This document shows positions 15,693 to 23,532 of a stretch of 64,000 nt of DNA, in pieces. The DNA lies in assembly GCA_965365285.1 (NCBI GenBank), contig CBDUBC010000003.1, forward strand, positions 23,794-87,793, in the 5' to 3' direction. The first letter of the stretch is position 1, and every line of letters begins with the position of its first letter. Position numbers and translations under genes: made by a program. The notes under the pieces were generated by a model. That model had not been told where the DNA came from, ran no database searches, and saw only the letters and a list, made by a program, of their open reading frames with translations. This DNA is from JAURDE01 sp965365285. Its GTDB lineage: Bacteria > Bdellovibrionota > Bacteriovoracia > Bacteriovoracales > Bacteriovoracaceae.

Positions 15693-16651
15693 TCTTTAAG
15701 AAGATCCTCCGAGACTTCACTCACTTCAATCTGGAGATCTACGTCCTGATATCTTTCAGGGAGCTGACTAAAGTTTGACTGAATGAGTTCTTTAAGCTTT
15801 TTAATGGAAATCAAGCCTTCATCAGTTTTTTTCCAAACTGCATAGAGATTAATTTTTATAGGCTCACCAAGATGAAAGGGTTTTAAATCCTTGTAGCTTT
15901 GAAGAGGGTTTTTTGCCATAAACATAACACAGCGACCTCTCTCACAAAGTTTTTTAATAAACTCAGTGTGATCGCTATATATTTTCTCTTTAGGTACGAC
16001 TCCATTTTTTCTTAAATAGTTATAGACTTTGTTGTTAAGACTCTTATCCCAGTAACTCTCTGCAAAAGGAATATTGTTCATAAGATCTTTAGCATCTTTA
16101 AACTTTGAATAAAGTTCATTGGAACAAAAAAAAGCAACTTCAAAAGAACCTATTTCTAGGCAGCCTAAATCTTTTCTTCTCGTTTTTCTTAATGAAATCC
16201 CCCAATCAATATGACCTTTAAGAAGATTATCAATGAGAACCTCATGCTCTGCCTGTTTAAATGTATTCACGGTTCCATAGTGAGCGTAGAAATCCCAATA
16301 TTGAGAAGCAAAATCTATGGCAAGGTCATAAGAAACCGTTTCCTCTAACCCTATTTTGACTGGGTATCCACCAATATCATCTTCTGAAAACTTCTCAAGA
16401 AGCTTACTTCCCTCTTCAAACATAATTTCAGCATGTTTAAAAAGGGTTTGTCCGTCAGGTGTAAGGAATAATCCTTTTGAACTTCTATTAAAAAGCTTTT
16501 TTGATAGTGTTTTCTCAAGTTTTTTAATTTGTTCAGAGACAGTGGAGGGAGCAGCCTTCATTTGCCGTGCAGCAATTTTAAGGGATTGAACCTTCGCAAC
16601 TTCGTAAAAGCCGTATAGGTGATTCCAATTAATATCCTTTAAATTATGCAA
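15689..16651 (-). CDS. LysR-family transcriptional regulator
   Basis: This 320-residue regulator has an N-terminal winged helix (WNHLYGFYEVAKVQSLKIAA, then STVSEQIKKLEKTLSKKLF and TPDGQTLF) and a periplasmic-binding-fold effector domain. The opening NWNHLYGFYEVAK resembles the NhaR-type branch. It diverges from the M20 peptidase, GNAT and polyamine deacetylase operon. The 255-base gap holds a T-N11-A inverted repeat. It therefore probably controls that operon and itself. The effector is unknown. Confidence 0.9.
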   Translation of the reverse strand: MHNLKDINWNHLYGFYEVAKVQSLKIAARQMKAAPSTVSEQIKKLEKTLSKKLFNRSSKGLFLTPDGQTLFKHAEIMFEEGSKLLEKFSEDDIGGYPVKIGLEETVSYDLAIDFASQYWDFYAHYGTVNTFKQAEHEVLIDNLLKGHIDWGISLRKTRRKDLGCLEIGSFEVAFFCSNELYSKFKDAKDLMNNIPFAESYWDKSLNNKVYNYLRKNGVVPKEKIYSDHTEFIKKLCERGRCVMFMAKNPLQSYKDLKPFHLGEPIKINLYAVWKKTDEGLISIKKLKELIQSNFSQLPERYQDVDLQIEVSEVSEDLLKD

Positions 16652-16768
16652 ATCTCCTCCTCTATCAAGCTCTCAAGTGTTGAACCATAGCAATAATTTT
16701 CTAGATGTCAAAATTGATCCCAAACCTCCTTGCTATAAGGATAACTACCCTTAACTTAACGCAGCAAT

Positions 16769-16787
16769 AATTCGTCTATTCCGAATT
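16769..16787. promoter_or_regulatory. Candidate LysR-type operator
   Basis: AATTCG, seven bases, then CGAATT form a perfect inverted repeat containing the T-N11-A pattern of LysR sites. It lies between the divergent LysR gene and the M20 peptidase operon. No other feature explains it. Confidence 0.45.
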
Positions 16788-16906
16788 TACTTTCTTTGCG
16801 CTAGTAGTTATTAAGTTTTTTTTCTATATTTTCGTTATGGAGGTGCCCAATCTTATTAATTGAAAAAAATATTCACCCACACGTTTCTCGTTATCCAAAA
16901 TCACCT

Positions 16907-18049
16907 ATGAGTCAATGGCTCAAGCTTTTAGAGGATTTAGTTTGCATATCGTCAGAAACTGCTATGGTAGGGTCGGTTCAAAGAGTTCAGGACATATTTG
17001 AGAAAGAGCTCATTCAGCTAGGTCTCAAAACAAGGCAAATCAAAAATCCATCTGAAAAAAGTGCAAAGCTAGTCTTAGGTGAAATTCAAGGTCGTAGTTC
17101 TCAATACATCACCCTAGTATGTCATGCTGACACAGTCTTTAACAAAGACCATTTTAGACCAGAATTAAAAGTTCTAGGAAATAAGGCCTATGGACCAGGA
17201 GTTGTTGATAATAAGGGAGGAATGATTGTTATCCTCAATGGGCTTAAAAAGTTATTTCAAGGCAATCCCTCTATTAATTTTGGAATTCGTGTGATTTCTT
17301 CTCCTAATGAAGAGCTGGGCTCTATTGGTTTTCACGATCTATTCAAAAAGCTCTCTCTAGACTCCCCCATTATTCTTGGCTTTGAACCCGCCTACAAAGA
17401 CGGAGATATCATAACCGGTCGAAAGGGAAATCGTTGGTACAATATTAAAGTTAAAGGAAAAAAGGCCCACTCCGGAAGGGAGCATCATCTTGGTGTGAAC
17501 GCTTGTGGTGAGCTTGCTCTTCAACTTGCAAAGCTTCAAAGTCTAACCGATTATTCAAAAGATCTCACAGTTAATATTGGTAAAATTAATGGAGGTATTC
17601 GCCATAATATCGTGAGTGATTATGCTTTTGGACAGCTCGAAGTAAGATACCCTTGTTTTGTAACTCAAAGCTTTATTACTCAAAAAATTGAAGAACAACT
17701 CTCCTATAGTCATATCAAATGTGCCCAAGCGAAAACAGAATCTGAAATAGATTTTGAGATTATTGACGATTGTCCTCCTCTAGCGAGTAATGAAAAAAGT
17801 TTAAACCTATTCAAAAAATACCAAAAAATTGTTCATAAAATTGAAGATAAAAATATATCTCCTCAAATGGTCGGTGGTGCTGCTGATGTAAACCACTTTA
17901 GTGGGCCCGAAAAAATCATTCTAGATGGTCTGGGGCCAATTGGTGGAAACATGCATACGACAAAAGAGTATCTCGTAACAGAAAGTCTTGAAACGAGGGC
18001 ACGAGCCTTGAAGGAAATCTTAATCACACTAGATAGGGAGGATTATTAA
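16907..18049 (+). CDS. M20-family metallopeptidase, CPG2-like
   Basis: This 380-residue zinc hydrolase of the M20 (glutamate carboxypeptidase/ArgE-DapE) family cleaves amides or peptides. Metal-site motifs are visible: VCHADTVF, YGPGVVDNKGGM and the catalytic Glu in SPNEELGS. KKAHSGREHHLGVNA belongs to the dimerisation lid, and IGGNMHTTKEYL gives the C-terminal His ligand. There is no signal peptide, so it is cytoplasmic. No Shine-Dalgarno is evident before the ATG. It heads an operon with GNAT and acetylpolyamine deacetylase genes, so the substrate may be an acyl-amine or short peptide. Confidence 0.9.
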   Translation: MSQWLKLLEDLVCISSETAMVGSVQRVQDIFEKELIQLGLKTRQIKNPSEKSAKLVLGEIQGRSSQYITLVCHADTVFNKDHFRPELKVLGNKAYGPGVVDNKGGMIVILNGLKKLFQGNPSINFGIRVISSPNEELGSIGFHDLFKKLSLDSPIILGFEPAYKDGDIITGRKGNRWYNIKVKGKKAHSGREHHLGVNACGELALQLAKLQSLTDYSKDLTVNIGKINGGIRHNIVSDYAFGQLEVRYPCFVTQSFITQKIEEQLSYSHIKCAQAKTESEIDFEIIDDCPPLASNEKSLNLFKKYQKIVHKIEDKNISPQMVGGAADVNHFSGPEKIILDGLGPIGGNMHTTKEYLVTESLETRARALKEILITLDREDY

Positions 18050-18547
18050 ATGAAAATTAAAAAAGCCAACTATAAAGACATGTCAAAAATTGCAAGAATC
18101 ATTAGCTCATCAGCTAAATGGTATGAACCCATTATTGATGAAAAAGATATGAAGGAGCATGAGGTCGATGACTCTTGGATTGATAAAAACTACACAAGAA
18201 GAGATTTCTATATTGCTCAGGATCCAAGTGGAGAAGAAATTGGAACAATCTCTATGCAGTATTTTGGAAATACAACCTATCTAGGTTATATTTATGTTCA
18301 TGCAGAAAAAACGGGAAATGGTTACGGCAAAAAACTGATCAAATTTGCTGAGGAGCAGGCTAAAGAAAAGGGACAAGAATCTCTAATCCTTATTGCACAC
18401 CCAAAAGCGACGTGGGCCACCAAAGCTTATGAAAGGTATGGTTTTAAGAAAAAATTTGATTCCAAAGAAAAAGTTTTAAATTATAAAGAAGGGCTTCTTG
18501 AACCCTACTATGAAGAAGGATTTCACCTCTATGAGTACAGGCTCTAA
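18050..18547 (+). CDS. GNAT-family N-acetyltransferase
   Basis: This 165-residue GNAT-fold enzyme transfers acetyl from acetyl-CoA to an amine. The CoA-binding loop is visible as YIYVHAEKTGNGYGKKLIKF (motif A), and AHPKATWATKAYERYGFKK is motif B. The start directly follows the stop of the M20 gene with no gap. Its own 3' end overlaps the deacetylase gene by 17 bases. An acetyltransferase beside a deacetylase suggests a small amine, possibly a polyamine, as shared substrate. This is an inference. Confidence 0.88.
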   Translation: MKIKKANYKDMSKIARIISSSAKWYEPIIDEKDMKEHEVDDSWIDKNYTRRDFYIAQDPSGEEIGTISMQYFGNTTYLGYIYVHAEKTGNGYGKKLIKFAEEQAKEKGQESLILIAHPKATWATKAYERYGFKKKFDSKEKVLNYKEGLLEPYYEEGFHLYEYRL

Positions 18548-19583
18548 TTCAGAAAAAAGCAAGGATAAGCTTCCTGTTTTCTTTCATACCTCCCAACTTG
18601 AATTTCATCCAAAATATGAGTGGGCGTTAGGAAACCGAATTAAGCACCCCGAAACAACAAGAAGAGCAGAGTCCATTTTTAAGGAAGTAAGAAAAAATTC
18701 GGAACTTTTTGAGATCGTTGAACCCCCTAGAATACCCTTAAAATCTATTCGAGACTGTCATAATTATCAGCTTCTTACTCTATACAATACTGCTGCTTCA
18801 AGCCTTGAAAATGGTGAGGAGTTCTACCCCACCGTCTTTCCCCAGAGAATGAAAGCTAAACCGGATCCAACCAATCTAACTCATGCGGGTTTTTATTGCT
18901 TTGACAGTGGAACTCCCATGAATAATAAGACTTGGCTTGCTTCGGCTTGGAGTGCTTCCTCTGCTTATTATGCCTCTGATTATATTTATAAGAATAAAGG
19001 TCAATATGCTTATGCCTTAAGTCGTCCCCCTGGTCACCATGCTTCCCGCGATACCTACGGTGGATATTGTTACTTTAATAATGCAGCTGTAGCCGCCAAG
19101 CATCTGAGAAAGAAAGGACGAGTTGCTATTGTTGATATTGATTTTCACCATGGAAACGGCACTCAAGAAATCTTCTACAAAGATGATAAAGTTTTTTTTA
19201 TTTCTCTTCATGGAGATCCGAGGAAGTACTTTCCCTATTTTTTAGGCTTTCCCTCTGAAATCGGTCAGGGTAAGGGAGAGGGTTTTAATCTCAATATCAT
19301 ACTCGAGCAAGGCTGCAATATAAAGAAGTATGAAAAGTCCCTCCGAGAGACCGTTAAACCAGCATTAGAGAGCTTTGAGCCAGAGTACCTTATACTATCA
19401 GCAGGTTTTGATACATATGAGCTAGATCCCATTGGAAGCTTTGCCTTAAAAACGGAGGATTTTCAAAAAATTGGAAAATTTTTTCGCTCTCTCAATCTTC
19501 CCACATTAATCTTACAAGAGGGAGGATATTACACAAAGGATCTTGGTTTAAATGTCGTTAGCCTACTTAAGGCATTTGCATAG
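18531..19583 (+). CDS. Acetylpolyamine amidohydrolase / histone deacetylase-family protein
   Basis: This 350-residue zinc deacetylase belongs to the arginase/HDAC fold. Signatures are RPPGHHASRDTYGGYCYFNN, VDIDFHHGNGTQ (Asp and His zinc ligands), LSAGFDTYELDP (third ligand) and LQEGGYYT. The insert DPRKYFPYFLGFPSEIGQG resembles acetylpolyamine amidohydrolases more than acetoin-utilisation proteins. I chose ATG 18531 (MSTGSNSEK), with GAAGGA ten bases upstream, over ATG 18498. It is the last gene of the M20-GNAT operon. A role in salvage of acetylated polyamines is likely but unproven. Confidence 0.88.
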   Translation: MSTGSNSEKSKDKLPVFFHTSQLEFHPKYEWALGNRIKHPETTRRAESIFKEVRKNSELFEIVEPPRIPLKSIRDCHNYQLLTLYNTAASSLENGEEFYPTVFPQRMKAKPDPTNLTHAGFYCFDSGTPMNNKTWLASAWSASSAYYASDYIYKNKGQYAYALSRPPGHHASRDTYGGYCYFNNAAVAAKHLRKKGRVAIVDIDFHHGNGTQEIFYKDDKVFFISLHGDPRKYFPYFLGFPSEIGQGKGEGFNLNIILEQGCNIKKYEKSLRETVKPALESFEPEYLILSAGFDTYELDPIGSFALKTEDFQKIGKFFRSLNLPTLILQEGGYYTKDLGLNVVSLLKAFA

Positions 19584-19679
19584 TAATTTCAAATACTTAC
19601 AGCTATTCCTCTCTAAAATTTTTACATGTTAAATGATGATGGAATGTCACATTGCGCCGGTTACACTATAAGAAGATTC

Positions 19680-20162
19680 ATGAAATTATTTTTATTAGTC
19701 TCACTTCTTGTTTTTAGTAGTCCAGCTTTCTCTGTCCTATACTGTGATGGTCCCAACCTCAAAGATGGGAATGGAGAACTTATTCATACATTCGATATTT
19801 ACGGATACACCTGTAAAAGGGCCATCTCAAACCCTAGTCCGGGTATCTACTGCCTTGGTCTAGATATGAAAAACTCCAGAGGCGAGATCATTCGTACTTT
19901 TAATACTTACGGAAGAACATGTATGAAGGCGTTAAGCACTGCTCGAGGGGGAATGTTTTGCGATGGACCCAATCTCATCAATTCTCGAGGTGATGTAGTG
20001 AAGACCTTCGATCTAAATGGTCGCTCATGTCTGAGGGCGCTAAGAAATGCACGTGGAACACTTTTTTGCGACGGCCCTAATTTATACGATAATTTTGGAA
20101 ACTTGATATCTACTTTTACACAGTTTGGAAGAACATGTTCAAGTGTTCTCAACATTCGTTAA
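19680..20162 (+). CDS. Exported protein made of four 36-residue Cys-pair repeats
   Basis: This 160-residue protein has a signal peptide (MKLFLLVSLLVFSSPAFS) and then only repeats. Four units start at Cys22, 58, 94 and 130, each exactly 36 residues long. The second Cys of each is 23 residues later (45, 81, 117, 153). The unit pattern is C-x-G-[PL]-[ND]-[LM], then G-x-[LIV]-[IV]-x-T-F, then G-x-[TS]-C. I do not recognise the family. Each pair probably forms a disulfide in the periplasm or outside. ATG 19680 is preferred to 19626 because it begins the signal peptide directly. Confidence 0.8.
   Translation: MKLFLLVSLLVFSSPAFSVLYCDGPNLKDGNGELIHTFDIYGYTCKRAISNPSPGIYCLGLDMKNSRGEIIRTFNTYGRTCMKALSTARGGMFCDGPNLINSRGDVVKTFDLNGRSCLRALRNARGTLFCDGPNLYDNFGNLISTFTQFGRTCSSVLNIR
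19743..20159 (+). repeat. Four tandem 108-base coding repeats
   Basis: The repeats encode the 36-residue units of the protein above and have no insertions or deletions between units. DNA identity between units is moderate, so the duplication is old and kept by selection on the protein. Confidence 0.85.
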
Positions 20163-20164
20163 AT

Positions 20165-22294
20165 TTAGAATGAACAACGTCCTCTTGCCATCTTTGCAAG
20201 TCGAGCATAATCGTTTTTAACTAGAAGTCTTCTTAGAATTAAGTTTCCTACCTTTGTTTTCTTCTTCATGGTGGTCAAAGGCTGCTTAAAGTCAGGCGTC
20301 TCTAAAAGAGATTTTATCTCTTCAATTTGTTCAGGATTTGCCACAGTTAAGTTTGATTTGAGCTCTCTTAGAAGAGGAGAAGATTTTAATAAATTTGTAA
20401 GTTTTTCCGAATTAAAAAATTGTTCAGAAAGATAGTTTTTATATATCTGAGTCCAAGGAAAGGTCGCATCAGTATCTTGACGATAAATATAATTATTTAT
20501 TTTTAAAATATCTCGAACCGTGGATACGTAAGAATCTAATTCAGTATAAAGAATTTTTATATTCTTGGAATTTTTGCAAACAAGCTCTGGTTTATCTAAA
20601 AGCGGTGTAAAGGTTTTATACCATTTTTTAATGAGTTCAGATGATTTTTTTATAATTCTTTCCATATAAAGCACACCTACTTTACCAAATATAGCATCCT
20701 CAAGTTTATTATAAATTCTTATAATTTCTATGAGCGCAGTTTTACCACCTTTGATATTTTTCTTTTTATTTTGAAGTACTTCTATTCGTTCTTCTAAATC
20801 ATCCAATTTGTCTTGGACGATACTAAGCGTATTTTCTAACTTTGCTACTATTTTAGGTTTTTCTAAACTTTTATTTCTCTTAGTTAGTTCAAATAATTTT
20901 GCATCTAATTCATCTTTGACCCAGCTAATTGGCTCATAATAGCTTGAGATGAGCTCTTGATAGGCCGTCTTGTTATTAAGATATTTGCTTGTAATCTGTC
21001 TCAATTGTGATACGTTTGGACCAAAAATATCCTTGAAAGTTTCTTTCGTAGGAAGCAGAAGAAGAGATCTCGTTTCAGAATCAATATCGATTTGATCTAT
21101 ATGTCTAAAGAAGATGACATATGTTTGATGTAAATCTTTAAGGATATAACCTCTTTTCTTAACATCTTTAATTACTGAACCATCTCCCGCAACCGTTTGA
21201 AGAAGTTCTTCCGTGGCCGATAATCGTTTATAAAAATCAAAGGTCATACTACCTAAGCTTTTTTCTAATATAGCTTCTTCTTGCTGTCTTTTTTCTTTAG
21301 AAAAGTTTTCTTCTACTTTAGCGATAGAGAGATTTAGAGTTTTAATTTCCTCTTTCAGTAGCTCGGAAAGACGTAGACTATCCCTTAGCTCTCTTTCATT
21401 TAAGGAAGTAAAAGGAGAAAGAAGACCTATCTTATCAATCGTATTATTGAGCTCAAGAAAATTACAGTTAATATGAATCCAAGACTCTCTATGCTCGGCT
21501 TTATTGAAGTCCCAATTAGAGTTTACAAGATTAGCGATAACCTTGATGAGACCTTCTACACCTTTGGCACCGATCGCGGCCGTTTTACCAATCGGTCCCG
21601 GATCGACCATTCCAAGCTGTCCTACTTCACCTATCAAACTTCCAAAGGTATTGAGTCCATCACTTGCTGTTATTTGCTCAGCACAAGCTAAAGTATTTAC
21701 AGTTTTAGCGAGAGCTGTAGATGCTCGCCCTACTTTTTCAGTAACGAGTGCCTCGTAGGATGGAGCATTGTTACAATCTCTTAAAAAAGCTTCTCTATCT
21801 CTTGGCATAAATCCAGCAGCATCTGCCTGCTGAGCACAAGCGTTAATAATTGCATCTCTTTCTGCTTGCCAGGCTAAAACTTGATCACTAAATTCTTTTA
21901 CCGAGCCTGCTGCTGCATTTTTACACTCAGAGCTTTTGAGCTGGGTTTCAATTTCTTTAAACATATCGAGAATATCCATGGTTCTCGCATTGTTTTTAAG
22001 GAGGCATCTTGGGTGTCTTCTATAAGCAGCTTCTTTTCTTGCCTTTTCTACTTTAGCAACTTCTTGTTGCTCTATCTTGTTAAGTAGACTGAGTGAATTT
22101 CTATAGACTTGCTCAGGTGGTCCTATTTTTTTACTTTCTAATAGAGCTTCATAAAGATCTTTTGATTCCATATCAACCCACTCATAATCCGTATCAGCTT
22201 CTAGATCATTGCCGATGGCAAAGAGGTTTAATGAAAATAAAATAGATATAATACCGATGATTTTAGTTTTATATGAACTCACAAAAGCTCCCAT
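20165..22294 (-). CDS. Large exported helical protein of unknown function
   Basis: This 709-residue protein has an N-terminal signal peptide (about 1-26, core IIGIISILFSLNLFA). Residues 30-200 are helical with several cysteines. A Gly/Ala-rich stretch around 230-260 (GPIGKTAAIGAKGVEGLI) might touch membrane. The remainder is charged helix with coiled-coil character (for example KLENTLSIVQDKLDDLEERI). The C-terminus is RLAKMARGRCSF. I do not recognise a known domain. The stop lies two bases from that of the repeat-protein gene. The 121 bases upstream, towards the tRNA gene, are AT-rich with one inverted repeat. Confidence 0.75.
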   Translation of the reverse strand: MGAFVSSYKTKIIGIISILFSLNLFAIGNDLEADTDYEWVDMESKDLYEALLESKKIGPPEQVYRNSLSLLNKIEQQEVAKVEKARKEAAYRRHPRCLLKNNARTMDILDMFKEIETQLKSSECKNAAAGSVKEFSDQVLAWQAERDAIINACAQQADAAGFMPRDREAFLRDCNNAPSYEALVTEKVGRASTALAKTVNTLACAEQITASDGLNTFGSLIGEVGQLGMVDPGPIGKTAAIGAKGVEGLIKVIANLVNSNWDFNKAEHRESWIHINCNFLELNNTIDKIGLLSPFTSLNERELRDSLRLSELLKEEIKTLNLSIAKVEENFSKEKRQQEEAILEKSLGSMTFDFYKRLSATEELLQTVAGDGSVIKDVKKRGYILKDLHQTYVIFFRHIDQIDIDSETRSLLLLPTKETFKDIFGPNVSQLRQITSKYLNNKTAYQELISSYYEPISWVKDELDAKLFELTKRNKSLEKPKIVAKLENTLSIVQDKLDDLEERIEVLQNKKKNIKGGKTALIEIIRIYNKLEDAIFGKVGVLYMERIIKKSSELIKKWYKTFTPLLDKPELVCKNSKNIKILYTELDSYVSTVRDILKINNYIYRQDTDATFPWTQIYKNYLSEQFFNSEKLTNLLKSSPLLRELKSNLTVANPEQIEEIKSLLETPDFKQPLTTMKKKTKVGNLILRRLLVKNDYARLAKMARGRCSF

Positions 22295-22370
22295 TTGATA
22301 TATTTTACTGCAGACCCCTCATCGAGCAAAAATTTTTAATTATTTAAATAAAATTTAATGACAGATTTAC

Positions 22371-22393
22371 TCGGAATTTAATTCCTTTTCCGA
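22371..22393. repeat. Inverted repeat downstream of the tRNA gene
   Basis: TCGGAA and TTCCGA are separated by 11 bases, and GGAATTTAATTCC is nested inside. No T-run follows on the minus strand, so it is a poor intrinsic terminator for the tRNA. It could be an operator for the large exported protein gene. Confidence 0.3.
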
Positions 22394-22415
22394 TATAAAT
22401 AAAATTTGATGAAAA

Positions 22416-22490
<75 letters not shown>

Positions 22491-22504
22491 ATTGAGAAGA
22501 TCAA

Positions 22505-22534
22505 TTTATAGGATTCTAGCTCGTTTGTTGTCAA
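22505..22534 (-). promoter_or_regulatory. Sigma70-type promoter for tRNA-Val
   Basis: On the minus strand TTGACA (22534-22529) and TATAAA (22510-22505) are separated by 18 bases. The predicted start is near 22498, about eight bases before the mature tRNA. It is the best match to a housekeeping promoter in the window. Confidence 0.75.
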
Positions 22535-22560
22535 GCATACGCTGTGCGCTAGACGCCAAT

Positions 22561-23523
22561 TTAGCGTTCAAAGGTCCCAAAGTTCCAACTAAGCGAAAAA
22601 TAATAGAGTTCTGGCCTCTCTTCCTCGTAAAAAACTCTAAATATGTATTGGTTAATGAGCGAGGCAAAAAGGTTAACGGTCAGATCCCAGGGTCTATATG
22701 TGAGGTTTAAACCGATGCCTCCAATTTGTGTATCATAAACAAATTCTTTTTTATTATCGCAATCTATTTCCCCTATTCCAGCTGTATTGAAGTTTCCAGA
22801 GTACGTTCTTGCGACCTTATAAGAGCGGCATTCACCACCATCTCCAAAAGGATTGAAAAAATCCTTACTTCCGAAGGTATCTCCAAACAAGAAAAATGGA
22901 TTTAATCCCCAATTTTCTGCGACAATAAAATCCCATTGAAGGCCAACCAATGCCCCTACAAACATTTCTTGAGATTCAATATCAACTTCTAGGCCTTCAT
23001 TTTGATTTATATATCTTTGAGAATAATCGTAATAAGGAATATAAGGCCCCATAAAAAAGGAAAATCCATAACCGTCATCTGCTCGATTTCTCATTTGATA
23101 AGAAATACCCGCACTAAGATTAAAGTGGGTAATTTTACTATCTCTTGAAAAAATGGAAGGACTCGATTGACCGTTTTGAGTACTTTCATAATCTCCACTT
23201 AAGCTTGTACCTACAAGCCAAATATAGCTCCCCCACTTATCTCCAAAGCTATAACTATAGCTCCCTCCAAGATTGAGCCCCTTTACGTCTCCTTCCTGAT
23301 GGCTGCTCGCTCCTCCACCATATTCATAGTCAGCTACGGTGTCTCCAAAGATAAAGCCTGGTTTAAAAGTTGCTTTATAAGTTCCTTTTTTATGATGAAT
23401 AAGAGGTAAAGGAGGATCTGCCATCATATATTGAATCGATAAAGCAGATGCATCCAGACCTGAATTAAAATCTGCTAATAAAATACTTGGTAATAATGCG
23501 AGTAGTATCCCCAAAATTTTCAT
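22561..23523 (-). CDS. Outer-membrane beta-barrel protein
   Basis: This 320-residue protein has a signal peptide (MKILGILLALLPSILLA). The mature part has alternating aromatic/polar strands, such as LNLGGSYSYSFGDKWGSYIW and LTYRPWDLTVNLFASLI. It ends YYFSLSWNFGTFER, which resembles an outer-membrane insertion signal apart from the terminal Arg. It is probably a small outer-membrane barrel of unknown role. The ATG follows ATAGGAT. It diverges from the FecR/barrel gene with only nine bases between the annotated starts. Confidence 0.75.
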   Translation of the reverse strand: MKILGILLALLPSILLADFNSGLDASALSIQYMMADPPLPLIHHKKGTYKATFKPGFIFGDTVADYEYGGGASSHQEGDVKGLNLGGSYSYSFGDKWGSYIWLVGTSLSGDYESTQNGQSSPSIFSRDSKITHFNLSAGISYQMRNRADDGYGFSFFMGPYIPYYDYSQRYINQNEGLEVDIESQEMFVGALVGLQWDFIVAENWGLNPFFLFGDTFGSKDFFNPFGDGGECRSYKVARTYSGNFNTAGIGEIDCDNKKEFVYDTQIGGIGLNLTYRPWDLTVNLFASLINQYIFRVFYEEERPELYYFSLSWNFGTFER

Positions 23524-23532
23524 TTCTATCCT

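Noticed and set aside
19743..20159. CRISPR-like periodic repeat
   Set aside because: The 108-base period is fully coding, the units are diverged, and there are no spacers.
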